Source: Lumnitzera littorea
Lineage: Eukaryota; Streptophyta; Magnoliopsida; Myrtales; Combretaceae
DNA: 64,000 bases
Reading direction: 5' to 3'
NCBI GenBank assembly: GCA_024138015.1
Contig: JAMXBB010000001.1
Span: 90,213,936 to 90,277,935, forward strand
Part shown: positions 1 to 12,732 of the stretch, one piece after another
How positions within the stretch are numbered: position 1 is the stretch's first letter
How the letters are laid out: every line of letters starts with the position of its first letter
The notes under the pieces: generated by a model
Databases searched by the model: none
What the model was told of the DNA's origin: nothing
What the model saw: only the letters and a program-made list of their open reading frames with translations
Translations under genes and position numbers: made by a program

Positions 1-694
1 CTATATGATATTTCTTGATTTCCACTCATGATCCAAAACAATCAAGCAATAAGAAAAACATAGAACACAACAAACCAAGACAAAGTAAAGTGTAAAGCAA
101 AATTCATCAGAAAATATCTCTTCCTAGAGCTCAGATACCATATTGAATAACAGGATGAAGACTTACTATATTCTACAATGGAGATTCATCAAGTGAAGCA
201 AGAAAAGTCAAAGAGTTGAAAATGATCTCTTTGTTATAACCGACTAAAAATGGTTCGATATATATAGCTGCATACATAAGGAACACATGAGCATGAATAA
301 ATAATAATAATTCTAATATTTCTACAGTTGCAAAAAAAAAAAAATCTGTTCCGTTTTTAGGTAGCAAAATACTCATATCATAAAACTATGTCGGGAAGAT
401 GCTTTATCATAAACTAACGTATAGAAAGAGAACATAAATAATGAAGAAATCCCATATTTAAAATGAAAAAAATAAAAAAGTAGTCTAAGGGTCTCAATCT
501 CGCTCTATGAGATCAACTTATAATAAATAATTAGTAATTTCTTTTTCTTTTAAGAACCATGTTTTGAGATTGTTCAGCCATTGACCCATTTGCAATTTTT
601 TTGTGCACAAACATAGTTTTTAGATAATCTTCAGGCTAAGCCTCTCTAAAACCAATTCATCCAAGCTAAATAAAGGAGGATTAAGGAGTCAAAC
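1..694. other. Intergenic, upstream of SDR pseudogene
   Basis: AT-rich sequence with A/T homopolymers and no coding exon that I can recognise. Open frames here are short and low in complexity. It would hold the promoter of the SDR copy that starts at 695, but I see no convincing TATA box at a fixed distance from that ATG. Confidence 0.5.
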
Positions 695-3600
695 ATGGCA
701 GAGACCACAAAAAGGTTGATAATACCAACTTTGATTACGTTCTTACAAGTGAAGTATTCTAGGCTTATTATTTTCTTTAGACTGTTTGCTATTATATCTA
801 TTATATTCTTTTGACTTATAATTTCATTTTTTTTTTAGAATGTTCGTTATCTAAATACTCGGTTTCAGATCAATGTCGAAATGATGCTAAAGGACCCTAT
901 CTATTGTTTTCTTTTATCGATTTATGATTCCTTTTTTTCATTTTTCTTTAAGGTATGCAATTGTTACTGGAGTGAACAAGGGACTGGGATTTGGGATATG
1001 CAAATTTTGTCAAGGCCAATTGATATTCCGGAATGCATTAAAAGATATATATTTATATATATGTATGTATATGTTTCAAGATGAATGATTGACCTTTCAG
1101 AAAATTGGAAATTTACTCTAAAACTATAGGTAGGATACACAAATATCGTAAACTCTCAAAAAGTGCTTTTCTGGAATCATTATGCAGACGGTAAGTTAGC
1201 ACACATGGATCTAATGATCAGTGGTTTCTGCTTGCGAATTAAGTAGATTAAAAAAACAAAAAAAAAAAAAAAAAGCAATTCGTGTTTGCCAGAAATGTAC
1301 CTAACAAACTCAAAAAAGCTACGGTCTATGGTTTTTTTTTTTTAGCTAAAAACGTGCAACTGGTCTTAGTTTGCAGATTTTAAGGTTTCTTCATTTCATG
1401 AATAGCAGAAAAGTGTGTTAAATGATATAGAGACCGGCGGTCCTAAAACAATCCAACTTATGCTCCAATAGTGAAAACGAAAGCTAGTGAAGTTTAACAA
1501 TTTGATGTAGGTGAATAATGCGGGTATTGGTGGAGTGGATGCATTTTGGATGTTGAGGCTTTAAGAGCCTCAGGTATCGGAAAGGTAAAATCTCAATAAC
1601 CAACGTTGCTTGTATACAAATTACAATAACAAGAGCTTTTAACTTATTCTACCAGCAATTAAGTTGTTCTTGATTCTTTTATTATGAAAAATTAAAATTC
1701 TCACTTATAAAATCTCTAGTTAAGTTACAGTTTTAGCAAGTAGAAGTCCAGAAAAAATAAACAAGCACTTAATTAAACCTTAACTATTAAGCAATCAGAA
1801 GGAACTTAAATGTAGATTAATCAGAATCGTATTGGCTAAACTTCTCAGTTTTCAAAATCGAAAGTTGGGGGGCTCATTTTATGGCGTATGATTTCTGTGA
1901 ATTGCTCTATCCAATTGCAGACTCTAAAGGTAAGACATATACTTCTTTACTGAGTAGGAACTGGCATATTGGATCAGAATTGCGACAGAGACATCTAAAT
2001 TAGCTGAAGACCGCCTAGAAACAAACTATTATGGGGCTACAAGAGTGGTTAATGCATTTGTTTATCTCCTGCAACTATCTGATTCATCTAGGATTGTCAA
2101 TGTTAGTGGTACAGTTGGAAAGTTAGAGGGTAAACATCGGTTCCCTTAATTTATCGTTTTGTCTACTATAACCAATTTTAAAAATTTAAATTTGTAGCAC
2201 TCACTTATGGGTTAGGACTTTAACTAAACCTCACTAAGTGAACAATCTAATTAGATAGGATTCACTGTCTATGTAGATATCTGAAATCACAACCTCTTAT
2301 TTTAATACCACGTTAAGATTAGTATTATCGCTAACTAACTTAAAAACTTAACCTTGTAAATTTGGTATAGTCTTAAATTTAGTGCAACTAATTTAAAAAC
2401 TTAAGTTTATAGCTTGTCATGCGCTTTTACATTTATTACTTAATGCCGTCCTTAGTTGCTGTTGGAAAGTAGAATAAATTATAAATCGTTTAGGGAATGG
2501 GAAGTAAAGGAAACGAATAGAGTTAATTAGTGAAATATCATTTACTTTTGCTATAATTTGAAGAATCAATAAGTTGTCTCCACCATTACTGGACATATAA
2601 TTCCTTTGGATAAATCAATTCTAACCATATTAGTATGTCACATGCTATATGTATCATAACTAAACTAGCATTGCTTTTCATTTAAACAAATTGCTAGCAG
2701 TTAGCACATGTCCTCTTAACCTGAGTCATGTTTACATGATGATGCATTATGCATGGTTATATACTAGTGGATAGAAGTAGGTGAATAAGAGAGAGTCCTA
2801 TGCCACCTACTCAAGAATCCCATGTGATGCTTATATAAATGATTACACCTTGAACTTTTTGAGCAAGTTTTTAAGGTAGACTTGCATTTCTAAGATGGTA
2901 TGAGAGCCATTTTTTGTTGAAAGCAGCTTGTTCTATTATGCTTGCATTAGGTTTCTTTTCAAGGAGGATAACTAGGGTTGGATATTATGTCCTTGAGAAT
3001 AATGTGATATTTTTGTAAGCTTATTTAAGTTGGAAGTGTAAATGAATTTTATCGAGTGTATTTATTGACTAGTGAGTTTAAGTTCCCTTTGAAATTTGAA
3101 ACTCAAGTTCGATTGAATTTAAATTTTTTAGTTCAAACACAGTTTAAAGTACTACTCAATAAACTCAACATTATTTTGATTGGACTCATTTAAATTGAAT
3201 TTTTAAAGAGTTTATTTCCTTTTGATTATTATTATTATTATTATTTTATTAACACTAAAGCCTAATTTGAATTTGATAAAGCTTAATGCATACTTGAACT
3301 CGATTTAAGCTTGATTATATTCTCGAATTATTCAATTCAAATAAGTTTAAACCGTGCTCCGGTCAATTAGGATTGAATAAATTTGAGTAAATGTGTAGCA
3401 ACATGTTGGTTAGGTTCATTCACAGCCCTAGATCGATCCTTTTACTTTTGAGGTAGGCTTGAATTTACGACATTCCTTGAATGATTAACTCTCATGCTGA
3501 CTTTGAAACGCTGGTGTTCAGTTTTTACCCGACGGATGGGCGAAGGAAGTCCTAAGCAATGCGGAAAACCTTACGGAAGAGAAAATAAATGAGGCTGAAG

Positions 3601-3899
3601 GAGTTTTGAAAGATTTCAAAGGGGGCTCACTACAGTCCAAGGGTTGGCCCATTGGGCTATCTGCATATATAGTTTCAAAAGTAGCATTGAATTCCTATAC
3701 GAGGATTATAGCCAAGAAATGTCCAACCATATGCATCAACCGTATCTGCACTGGCCTTGTGAAAACAGACATGGATTGCAACACTGGTTTCACGAGTCCT
3801 TAAGAGGCCACTGAAGGTCCGGTGAGATTAGCACTTTTGCCTGATGGTAGCCCCTCCGGCCGCTTCTTTGTCGTCGTGGATGAGTCGTCTTTCGAATGA
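695..3899 (+). pseudogene. SDR pseudogene, copy 1 (salutaridine reductase / neomenthol dehydrogenase type)
   Basis: Five exon remnants match the exon plan of the intact SDR at 24543-27236. Exon 1 (695-714) encodes MAETTK. Exon 2 starts at 953 with YAIVTGVNKGLGFGI, the TGxxxGxG cofactor motif, but similarity stops after about 25 residues, so most of the nucleotide-binding half is missing. Exon 3 (1511-1584) has VNNAGIGG and then a frameshift before a recognisable DVEALRASGIGK tail. Exon 4 (about 1958-2129) reads ETNYYGA and RIVNVSGTVGKLE. Exon 5 (3522-3899) is open except for an in-frame TAA at 3801-3803, about 30 codons before the natural stop. Exon 5 keeps the catalytic YxxxK as YIVSK. The active enzymes of this family are monomeric NADPH-dependent ketone reductases of specialised metabolism. 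The deletion, frameshift and stop make this copy non-functional. Introns hold AT-rich filler, including a long one at 2130-3521. Confidence 0.85.
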
Positions 3900-4913
3900 A
3901 ATTGTTTCGACTTATCATTTGAAATAATCTTGATGAGTGTAAAGGAAATTGCAAGTGCATTTGGAAGAAGTAGCTCCCGAATGTCCAAGGCCAGTGTAGA
4001 GTAGCATTAAGTATTTATATAATGTAACCTCATGTTCCTCCAAATACGTGTATTTCCTTTTTTTTTTTTTTGTAATCTTTTAAGACGTTTTCGTCTTTAT
4101 TTAGTCTCTTGTGAGTATGCAAAATTGTTTTACCAAACATAGCCTAAGTTTGCTTGCTCGGTTTCAAAATGAAATATTGTATTAGATAGTTTTCTTTGAT
4201 TGTAAGATGTGTCACGTGATTTTCATAATTCATCCTCATTGCAAAACTCAAGTTGATTTTGCAAAAGCATTCTAGAAAGGTTTTTTGCTACTGGGGTAAT
4301 GCAGCCTCTCTTAAGTCTGCGACAAATAAAATACTTTTCTCTCAATTAGTTTGAGTTTTACTAACATAAATATGAGGAGTAATTGTAAATGTAAGAAAAT
4401 TTTAAAAATTACATATATCTTTATTAAGTAAAATAAAACAAAACTTGTAATTAAAAAAAAAAAAAAAAGGTATCCCAAGCAAATCATGGAGATATAAAGT
4501 TTATTGTAGCTTAATAATATAGACATTAATCTTCCATTGGGATTGATCAGATTTGATTTCTTCCTTCCCTAAAATTGTGATATGATGGTTAAAGGAAAAA
4601 AAATAAAGGGAAAAGAAAGCAAATCATAGAGATCATGGTGATTAAAAGATCAAAAAATAAAGCATCATAAATCCTTCACAAAGTATTCGAGCTCTAAAAC
4701 TTTCAAGTTTAGTGATGAAATGGAATAATATATTAATAAAATTTTAATTCTAAGAAATAGAGTAGAAGGATAATAAGCATTATTTTATTTAGCAGCATCT
4801 GCTAAAGTAATTTTAGTATTAGCTAGGAATTTATCTAAAAATATCACCATACTCTTATCCAATCTAGGGTTTAACCATTGATCTCATGTCTAATAAGTAG
4901 AATATGGAAATAT

Positions 4914-4948
<35 letters not shown>

Positions 4949-5349
4949 GAATAACTATTCATTGGTCTTAAGAAGAGATGACTAATCCTTGTCTAGTAAC
5001 AATTGGAATTTCATAGAATAGATATTTTACAAATCAAATGCAATAATAATTATTATATCCTATGCTTAAGAAGTTAATAATGCTGTTGTAATCTTATAAT
5101 CAAATATGCCATGTGACATTAATATAATATATTTTATTAAAAGGTAATGTTGCCCTTGATATTTGAATTTTGGCTGAATTTTTAAATTAATTATGTGGAT
5201 TTTGAGATTATCAATATTAATACCTAATTAAACTTTTTGAGATCAGTCTGTATAAAGTTTTTTATCAAATTAATTTTTTTACCCAATTATCCATTGTTGC
5301 ATGTCCCATACAATTACTTACTACTGATGTCTACATAGTCCTCTAAGTT
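3900..5349. other. Intergenic, AT-rich
   Basis: This stretch holds the putative 3' flank of the dead SDR, a T-rich run near 4058-4071, an A-run near 4454-4468 and a GA microsatellite. No coding exon or RNA gene is visible. Confidence 0.5.
4913..4948. repeat. (GA)n microsatellite
   Basis: Nearly pure GA dinucleotide run of about 36 bases with one AA interruption. Confidence 0.9.
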
Positions 5350-6110
5350 AAGGGTAAGTGAGTAACCTTATTTTACAAAGTACCTACCTAAATCTTGCTT
5401 AATCAGATATGTTTCGGATAGGTATCAAGTGTTATAGGGTGGGTTTCAAGTAGCATTACCTAGAACCTATTCCCATTAGGTAAGATATGGGTATAAAATT
5501 AGAATACCTTATACCCATCCTAGAACATGTATTTTGAAGTATATTGGTATAGGTTCTAGCTAGGGTACTTTTTACCCATCCTATATTAATAATTAAATAA
5601 TATTAATATATTAAAGAAGAATGCCACTGTAATTTTTTCGGCCTTAAAAGGTTATGTCTCTTGTTAGCTTATATGTTAAAGTTATGCATGCTCTTTAGAA
5701 TTGTTCAACAAATTTATTAAAATGCATCAAATGTGTACAATGTCTTGCTATCATTAATAGAAACTTTACTAGGAGAAAGTAAAATCTATCATTAAAAAGG
5801 ATAAGTTTATTTTCCACTATACCATTTGTGAAGATAAAAGTAATATGTGTTAAGATTTCATTTTTACAAGTTTATTCTTCAATAAATGAATACATTTTCC
5901 ATAAAAGCTCTACTATTAAAAACATGCCATGAAGAATTCATTAAAAAAAAAATGCAAATTCCACGAGGTACTTCATATCTTGTAAAATTTATAAAATACA
6001 GGGTATAGGATAGTTATAGAGTATCATAGGTAAGTTCTGACCTCAAAAGTTTGGAAACATATAACTATAAGATAAGATATGAGTAGAGCCTTATACCCAC
6101 CCACTCCACT
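5350..6110. repeat. TIR element, family 2 (short copy)
   Basis: The left end (AAGGGTAAGTGAGTAACCTTA) and the right end (CCTTATACCCACCCACTC) are imperfect inverted repeats built on GGGTGAGTNGGTATAAGG. Inside are repeated GGTATAGG and ACCTATACCC words. The same family recurs in opposite orientation at 45359-46434: the left arm here, with CTTAATCAGATATGTTTCGG, matches the reverse complement of the right arm there. No transposase frame is present. It is non-autonomous, and hAT-like affinity is only a guess. Confidence 0.55.
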
Positions 6111-7418
6111 CAACCTTAGTCAAAGTAATGAAATATGGTAACTCCAAAATTGTAATATATCACATGAAAATTTGTTCTTGCTTGTGTTTTGCTATATAAA
6201 CAAACACATAGACATCTTAAGTGGAATATCATCGTTAAAATAATTACTTAAGACGTAGCAATCCATAATTAGTTAAAAAAAAAAAAAAACCAACTGGATA
6301 GTCAACCCTAGAGGTAGGAACTATTGCTGATATTTAAAAATCCAATCGGGTATTTGATGGAAAATAGGTTGTGAATCAAACTATCAACTTAACAAGACCC
6401 ATGAATAGGTTAAGGACTCATAGTTTGAACAAATTAGTGAATTAGATTTTGAAGGGGTTAATTTTAGAAAGGTAACTTGCACAGAAGCCTAACAATACTA
6501 GGAGCAAGGGAAGGTTCTAAAGATCGTTTAGATTAGAAGGATGAAGGAAATTCTAATACAATTGCAAGAGTATTGGTCTTAGAAGGTCAAGGTTTTGATC
6601 TATTTAAAGAAGCCATTAGATAGAAGATTTGAAAGAAATGTGTTCCTTAGACTAGTTATGGAAGTTACTTCTACTTCACTAAGGAATTTGAAGGAAGTTA
6701 TCAAGGAAGATCATTGAAAATATTGAAAAATATTTCTTTCTTTACATAGTTTATTTGCTTTCCCAAATTATTAGTTATTATCTTTAATAACTGTGATAAA
6801 GTGTCTTATTTGGTTATTTCTTCAATTGTGACCATTAAACTATAAATATTGGTTGTAACCTATCAATAAAGGAGCTAAATGCTATTATCTCTTGTTCTCC
6901 TATATTTTATGATTCTCTACTCATTCAATATAATTCTTACTTTTATCGGTTTGCTTCTTGTGAGAAATTGTGTTGAGAAAAAACCACAAGGGTTGCTTAT
7001 AAGTCATATCAAGTGATACTTGTGTAATTCGATCTCCTCTTAACAAGTAATACCCATTAAAGGAGTTGTTCATATCCTTTTTCTTTACTTCTTATTAAAT
7101 CATATTACTAAAAATCCTTAAAACATTTGTTTATGTTTATCTAATGGCTAGATCCTTATATCGATGATCTCTAGTTCTTGACTTGTTTAGCAATTGCATT
7201 AATCTTAAACCCACCATAAGTGAGGTCCAATCATGTTTAGATCCAAAATCTTTGGATTTAGGCACATTAGTATTATAACTAACAATCTCAAAATTTAGAT
7301 AATCAATTAAACAATTGACTAAAATTGAAATATTAAATGAAATAGTGTCCCCCTTATTAGTTTCCATCACATGTTAGTGAACACTAGTCCTTTTAAATCT
7401 AAACTTATATTGAACTTA
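6111..7418. other. Intergenic
   Basis: AT-rich, with a purine-rich patch at about 6440-6720. The longest frames lack domain motifs and have the composition of the surrounding DNA. I see no gene. Confidence 0.45.
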
Positions 7419-8661
7419 AGGCTAGCAATTTGGGATATAACCTGTGAACCACAATTATAAACATGTTTATGTATGGAAAAAACTAGTATGAGACACAAAC
7501 AAATCAAACCCATTTAACCATGACAAAATTCGTGTCTGGCTTCATTGCAAACCTATTTATATAGGTCCTTAAAATGAGTTTCAAGCTCAAATTGTGAACT
7601 CGTTTAATTTTAAAATAACAAATATTTTGAAGGTTAAAAAAGCATTATTTTCTCCTTTTTCATGAATATGTAAAGAAAGATGGCATGAATACAAGTCAAA
7701 AAAATTTGATAGCAATAAGTTAAGAGGTTAAGATTCCTTTATATAAATGGGTGGAGTAGTTTGATCTTTTACAAATATATATACTGAATTTGAATTTATT
7801 TCATTTATTATCATGCTTATAGTTTTTAGTTTATCCAGGAAGTTCAATCTTTTAGAAGCATGCAATTACTTAGAGATATTGACAAATTTGAATTAGAGCT
7901 CTATTTGAATGAGAAGTAGTATATGATGGTTAAATTAGGTACCTTGAGTTATAACAATACAAATTAATTTTAATGTCCTTAAGTTACAAAAATGGCAAGT
8001 GATATTTTAAACATATCAGTATCTACAATAGCTTCAAGATTTGCATTTAATACATAGTTGAATTCTAGATCAATACAATAGCTCATTGAAGATAGAAACC
8101 GTAAAAGATCTTTTATGTATAAAGGATTGGTTTTATAGAGAATGAAATAAATTAAATTATTTTTATAAATATTTCAATATCATTTATTTTTCATTAATAT
8201 AATTTGTTTATATGCAAATTCTTTGATTATCTCTATGGGAAAATCACCACTAATATTGATATCCCATTAAGGCATATTTAAACTCAATATCAAGATATTA
8301 TATAGTCAATTAATATTTAAATTTACTGTATTTGATTATATTTTACTTATTAAACTTTTATAAGGTTTTAATTTCATATATAAATATTAAAATTATGCCT
8401 TTTTTAATTTACAAAATATTAATTTTATGATCAATTATTTTTCCTATAAATTTATAACTATTTTATAGATTTAGTTATAGTTTTTTAATCGATAATAAAT
8501 TCAACCCAAATACAAAACACATTAAACAAGGTTTGGTTATGAGCTTAAACTTTTATATATGATTAATAAATAGGTTGGATTATGGATTGAGGTTTTTAAT
8601 ATACGAACCCGTTTAACTATGAATATAAGACACAACGAATTAATATGAATTACAAAAATCC
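7419..8661. repeat. TIR element, family 1, copy A
   Basis: It begins with GGCTAGCAATTTGGGATATA and ends with a degraded AATTAC...TCC complement of that end. The interior (about 7800-8210) aligns by eye with 44900-45320 and 59920-60310, sharing words such as TTTATAAATATTTCAA and TTAAGTTACAAAAAT. Three copies with the same ends and core in one window define a dispersed non-autonomous family. There is no transposase and no clean target-site duplication. The GGCTGGCAATT type of end is common in plant hAT-like elements, but this assignment is inference. Confidence 0.6.
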
Positions 8662-11600
8662 TTTCCAAAGCGCACTCTTGCATTGTATCCAATTGAGATG
8701 ATAACACATATAATTAAACACATTAACCTTCCATATCTTTATGCATGACACATGATTCAAAAATTTTTATTGAATTTAAGTAAATCTCTAATCAATTTAA
8801 GTATGATCCAAAATTTTTTATTGGATTTAAGTAGATCTTTAATTAAATTAAGTACAATCCATCAAAAGATTTTGAAAAAATTTTGCCTGAGTTAAGCTTT
8901 ACGTGAAAAAAACCTAATGTAAAAATATTTCAAAATGTTTTGGTACCTCAATGTTATAGAAGCAATACATCAATAAAATTAACTATAGATTATAAAAATC
9001 CAAGCAAAGTTAATCTTATCAAGTATACTTATTAAATTAGTTCAAAATTGTTATAGTGAATAAAAAAATTAAGACTGTCAATCTTATGATTCCACTTAAA
9101 ATTAAAATGTATAAAATTGTTAAATTTATATAAAATTAAAAAATTTGTAAACTAAAAAGTTTGTATACATAAACTTATAATGCTACCAAATGTATATAAC
9201 TAAATGATTTTATATATATTTAAAAAAAAAAGTCATAAATTTATAAACCGGTGAAATTATACAAGTTAAGTTCCAATTTTAACTAAACATCATCATCATC
9301 ATATCGTGTCATTTTGTTCACCATTTGACACCTGTCATTTGCTAGTATAAAACAGATCAATCAAAGTCTTACTCAGATAGCTTCTAATCGGGTGAACATT
9401 ATGCTTTTCAGACCGGATAAATTGGTTCCTGTTTTCAACTCAATAACTCTATGCTAGTTTTGAATAAAGTCAAAGACAAGTTACTGTGTGAATACTAAAT
9501 TTCACTCCTCGGCAATTCGACAATTACTTTTTTTTAAATAACTACATGGATTTTTTTTCCCATATCCAAGATCGGACAGAGCCCATCGTACTGTCTCATA
9601 ACTCATAAGTTGCTTTTAGAATCCTGTTTAAAATCAACATCATCAACTTGCGCTATCATGTCTTATCATGGAAGCTCCACCTTTTGACTTCCTAAAAACT
9701 GAAAACCTAGGAATCTATGAGAGGGCCATTATCACATTGGATTCTTTATGGAGTTTAAGTTAAAATGATATAATATAATAAGTTTTCTTAACTTGAAAGA
9801 TTCAATAGGATATATATTTTCTTTTGAAAAAAATATACAATCCTTTTCAAGAAAATTCATATAAATGCTAAAGTTGTTATTTAAACTCAATGAAGTCAAT
9901 TTGAATTTCAAATTCTTCTCAAGTTTATAAAGCTTGCAAAATATTAATCTCTTTTTAGTTTATCAAGCCAGTTATAATGTATGCTAGAACAATGAAAATA
10001 GAAAGATGATTTGTACAGCATCCTTATTGAACTCTATTTAAGGATTTAATTTTGTGTTGACCTTATATCCTGAAGCACGTCAAATGAAATCGCAATATCT
10101 TCGAACTGAAAATCAATAAGCTATGTGAATAACTCACCAATCAAAATAAATCGAAATTGAACTGGAGAAAATATCAAAGTAAAAGTCTAGTAGATTTGAG
10201 TTGTCACGCGTACGGTACTGCGGGTCCAGAATGATTTCAATTTCCGCTGTCTTGGATCTTTTGGTGATTAACCTTGGTATACAGTGCATGGTGCATGGTG
10301 CATGGTCAAGCCCTTGTGTGGTTATTCTCTTGACACGTTTTGAATATTTATTTGGAGGTTTCATTCAGTGGGAATAAAACGATGGCCCAAACTTCCTCTT
10401 CACTTTGGATTCTTCAATCTTAGAGGTGATCTTTGGATACTCCGGGGCCCCAGCCATCTTGAGGTCAGTTTTTATTTTAATTTTAAGAGTAACGGCGTAT
10501 GCCGTGATAGATTATGGGAAAATGGGTGATTGATATGGTAAATTTGGAAAGAAATGGAAACCTTCCTACCTTGAAGACACGATTTTAATTTTTTTATAAT
10601 AAAATTGTGTCTTTTAGATAGGATTCCACACCGTGAAATAAGCAACAATACTAGGATTCTTCAACCCCAAAATAGAAGAGAGAGGGAAAAGAGAAACAGT
10701 GAGCACTGATCATAAACAGTGATGAAATATCCTTCACAATCAACCAAATAACAACAGTAGAATTGTTAAGAAAGGGAACTTGACTTCTATACCTTTTCTT
10801 ATCTCAAACTCTCTAACTTCTTTGAAGCACTCAAAAAAGTAAAAAGTTGAAAGGATGAAAAGGGAAGAACACACTCTTAAGTATCCATCATTTAATGGAA
10901 GTTTAAGGTTTAGAAATGCTTATATTTAATATCATGCCTCAAACTTTGGATATGATAACTACGGATACAATCGAGGGTTCTAAATAAATCTCATAAAACC
11001 TAAATCGATCCCTCTAGAATTTAGCATATTCTAAAATCTTACGAAGACTTATAGAGTTTTTCCTTGTATTATCAATACCCACCCCTATATAATTTAACAT
11101 TTTCCAAAACCTTACAAAACATGGGATTTTCTTCCTATTACCAAAACTTACCTTTATTGGTCATTATGGACCTAATACCCAATTGACCTATTGATTACAT
11201 GAAATATTTTATGTTGCTTTCAATTTTTTAAGCTATTGTAGGCATATTTTTAAAAGATTTTCCATAAACAAATACTCAATATACTTCTTATCATTAATTT
11301 AGAAATAATGAATCTTCATCTATAAACAAATGCTCACAATACTTAATATTGCCTATGTCGAGGGCAGTGCTTGTGCGGATTAAGAGTAAATATTATCATT
11401 TATTTAGAATTTCTAATGGGCCAGGTTCTCCATCAAATTTTCTTGTTGTCCTAAAATATAAACCTAAAGCTTATCATGTTTTAAACCATATTGTAAAACT
11501 TAATAAAACATATTATCCCGTAAGGTTTTTATCAAGTCAAACAAGTCGAGTACGCTATAACAACTCACTTAGTTGCATCTCTAGTGACAACTCTACCGTA

Positions 11601-11990
11601 TATCATAGCAAAGTATAAATATGTTAGCACTCGAATACTTGTTACATATATACCACAAACAAATGTATGTATGTATGTATCTATATTCTCATTAGATAAT
11701 CTTTTCATAACATAATTAATTTACTTATCTAATAACAAATCAACAAAAAACCACCAATAACTCTCCGATTAATAATCTCCCAAATATTGTAAACTTAAAT
11801 CAGTTTGACCAAAAAGAAAAAATAAAGAAGAAAATCAACATAAATTGGAAATAATCCAACTCTAACTAAATAAATATAGAAGTCTCTAAATTAAACTTTA
11901 AATGATGATTTTAGCTATCCTCATAATAATGTAGGTCTTCAAATGTAGTAGCATATATCTACACCTATAAAACCTATCATAACTAAGTAA
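8662..11990. other. Intergenic, no confirmed gene
   Basis: AT-rich apart from an island of higher GC at about 10200-10470. That island contains three tandem TGCATGG units (about 10284-10304) and a 31-codon frame listed separately. The open frame at 11349-11618 (89 codons) shows no recognisable domain and its composition matches the flanks, so I do not call it a gene. Confidence 0.45.
10365..10457 (-). other. Possible exon or gene fragment, 30 residues
   Basis: On the minus strand an ATG opens a short frame that begins MAGAPEYPKITSKIEES and ends with GPSFYSH and a TGA stop. It is much less AT-rich than its surroundings and rich in Lys, Pro and Glu. Just before the ATG lies CTCAAG, which could be a splice acceptor, so it may be a decayed terminal exon. 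I do not recognise the family and see no partner exon nearby. Confidence 0.25.
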
Positions 11991-12732
11991 GATAGTCAAA
12001 ATTGCAATTCTACCTAGAATAACTTGAGGATCTATAAAATTGGAATGTAAAATCAAAATGTAAAAATATAAATTTTTATAACCTATATAAAATAGTTTTC
12101 AAAAAATATAGATATGCTTATAATAGTTATAAAAAAACTTGAAATACATGATATGAATAAATAAATGAAGAAAATCGAGTTCTTTTTCTATAAAAAAAAA
12201 TTCTTAATATACAATCTAACATTCACAAAAGATAGACAAGAAAAGTCTAAACTATATATTTTTCCCATTATTTTATTTGAAAAAAGCAATGTATTGAAGA
12301 TAAGAAATTGTTTCAACTTATTTTGAATTTTTAATTGCATAAATTTAAATATATAGTTTTCCTTATGAACTTTTCTATTTGAGACAAAACTAGAATGAAA
12401 CCTATGAATATTAAACAAGGGATGAGAAGAGAGAAAGAGAAAAAGGAAAAAAACTGAAATAGGAAAGGAAAGATGATTTAGTGTCCTAATAGTTAAGATG
12501 TTAGCAGAAGTTTAATTTTATTTTTTTTATTTTTGGCACATTCAACTCATATATATACAATCCATAAATTTGGTTAAGAACATGTCTTCTGAGTTTGATA
12601 TGTAAAATTAGTTTAAAATATAAGTTTCTCTAAGAAAACAGTTTTATACCCTAGTTAACTTTAAAAAGTCTCCTAAAATTATAATCTTATAGAATCGTAA
12701 GGGTAGAATCGCAATTTTAATAACTATAGAAC
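11991..12732. repeat. Mutator-like TIR element, copy 1
   Basis: The ends are inverted repeats: CAAAATTGCAATTCTACC on the left and the complement of GGTAGAATCGCAATTTTAA on the right. The interior aligns with 32803-33493 over its whole length, including a shared AATCTAACATTCAC word and a GA-rich stretch near the right end. No coding capacity is left. The second copy has an 11-bp target duplication, which points to the Mutator superfamily; here the flanks no longer match. Confidence 0.65.

Noticed and set aside
11349..11618. 89-codon plus-strand frame as a small gene
   Set aside because: There is no recognisable motif or regulatory context, and the composition is like the flanks.
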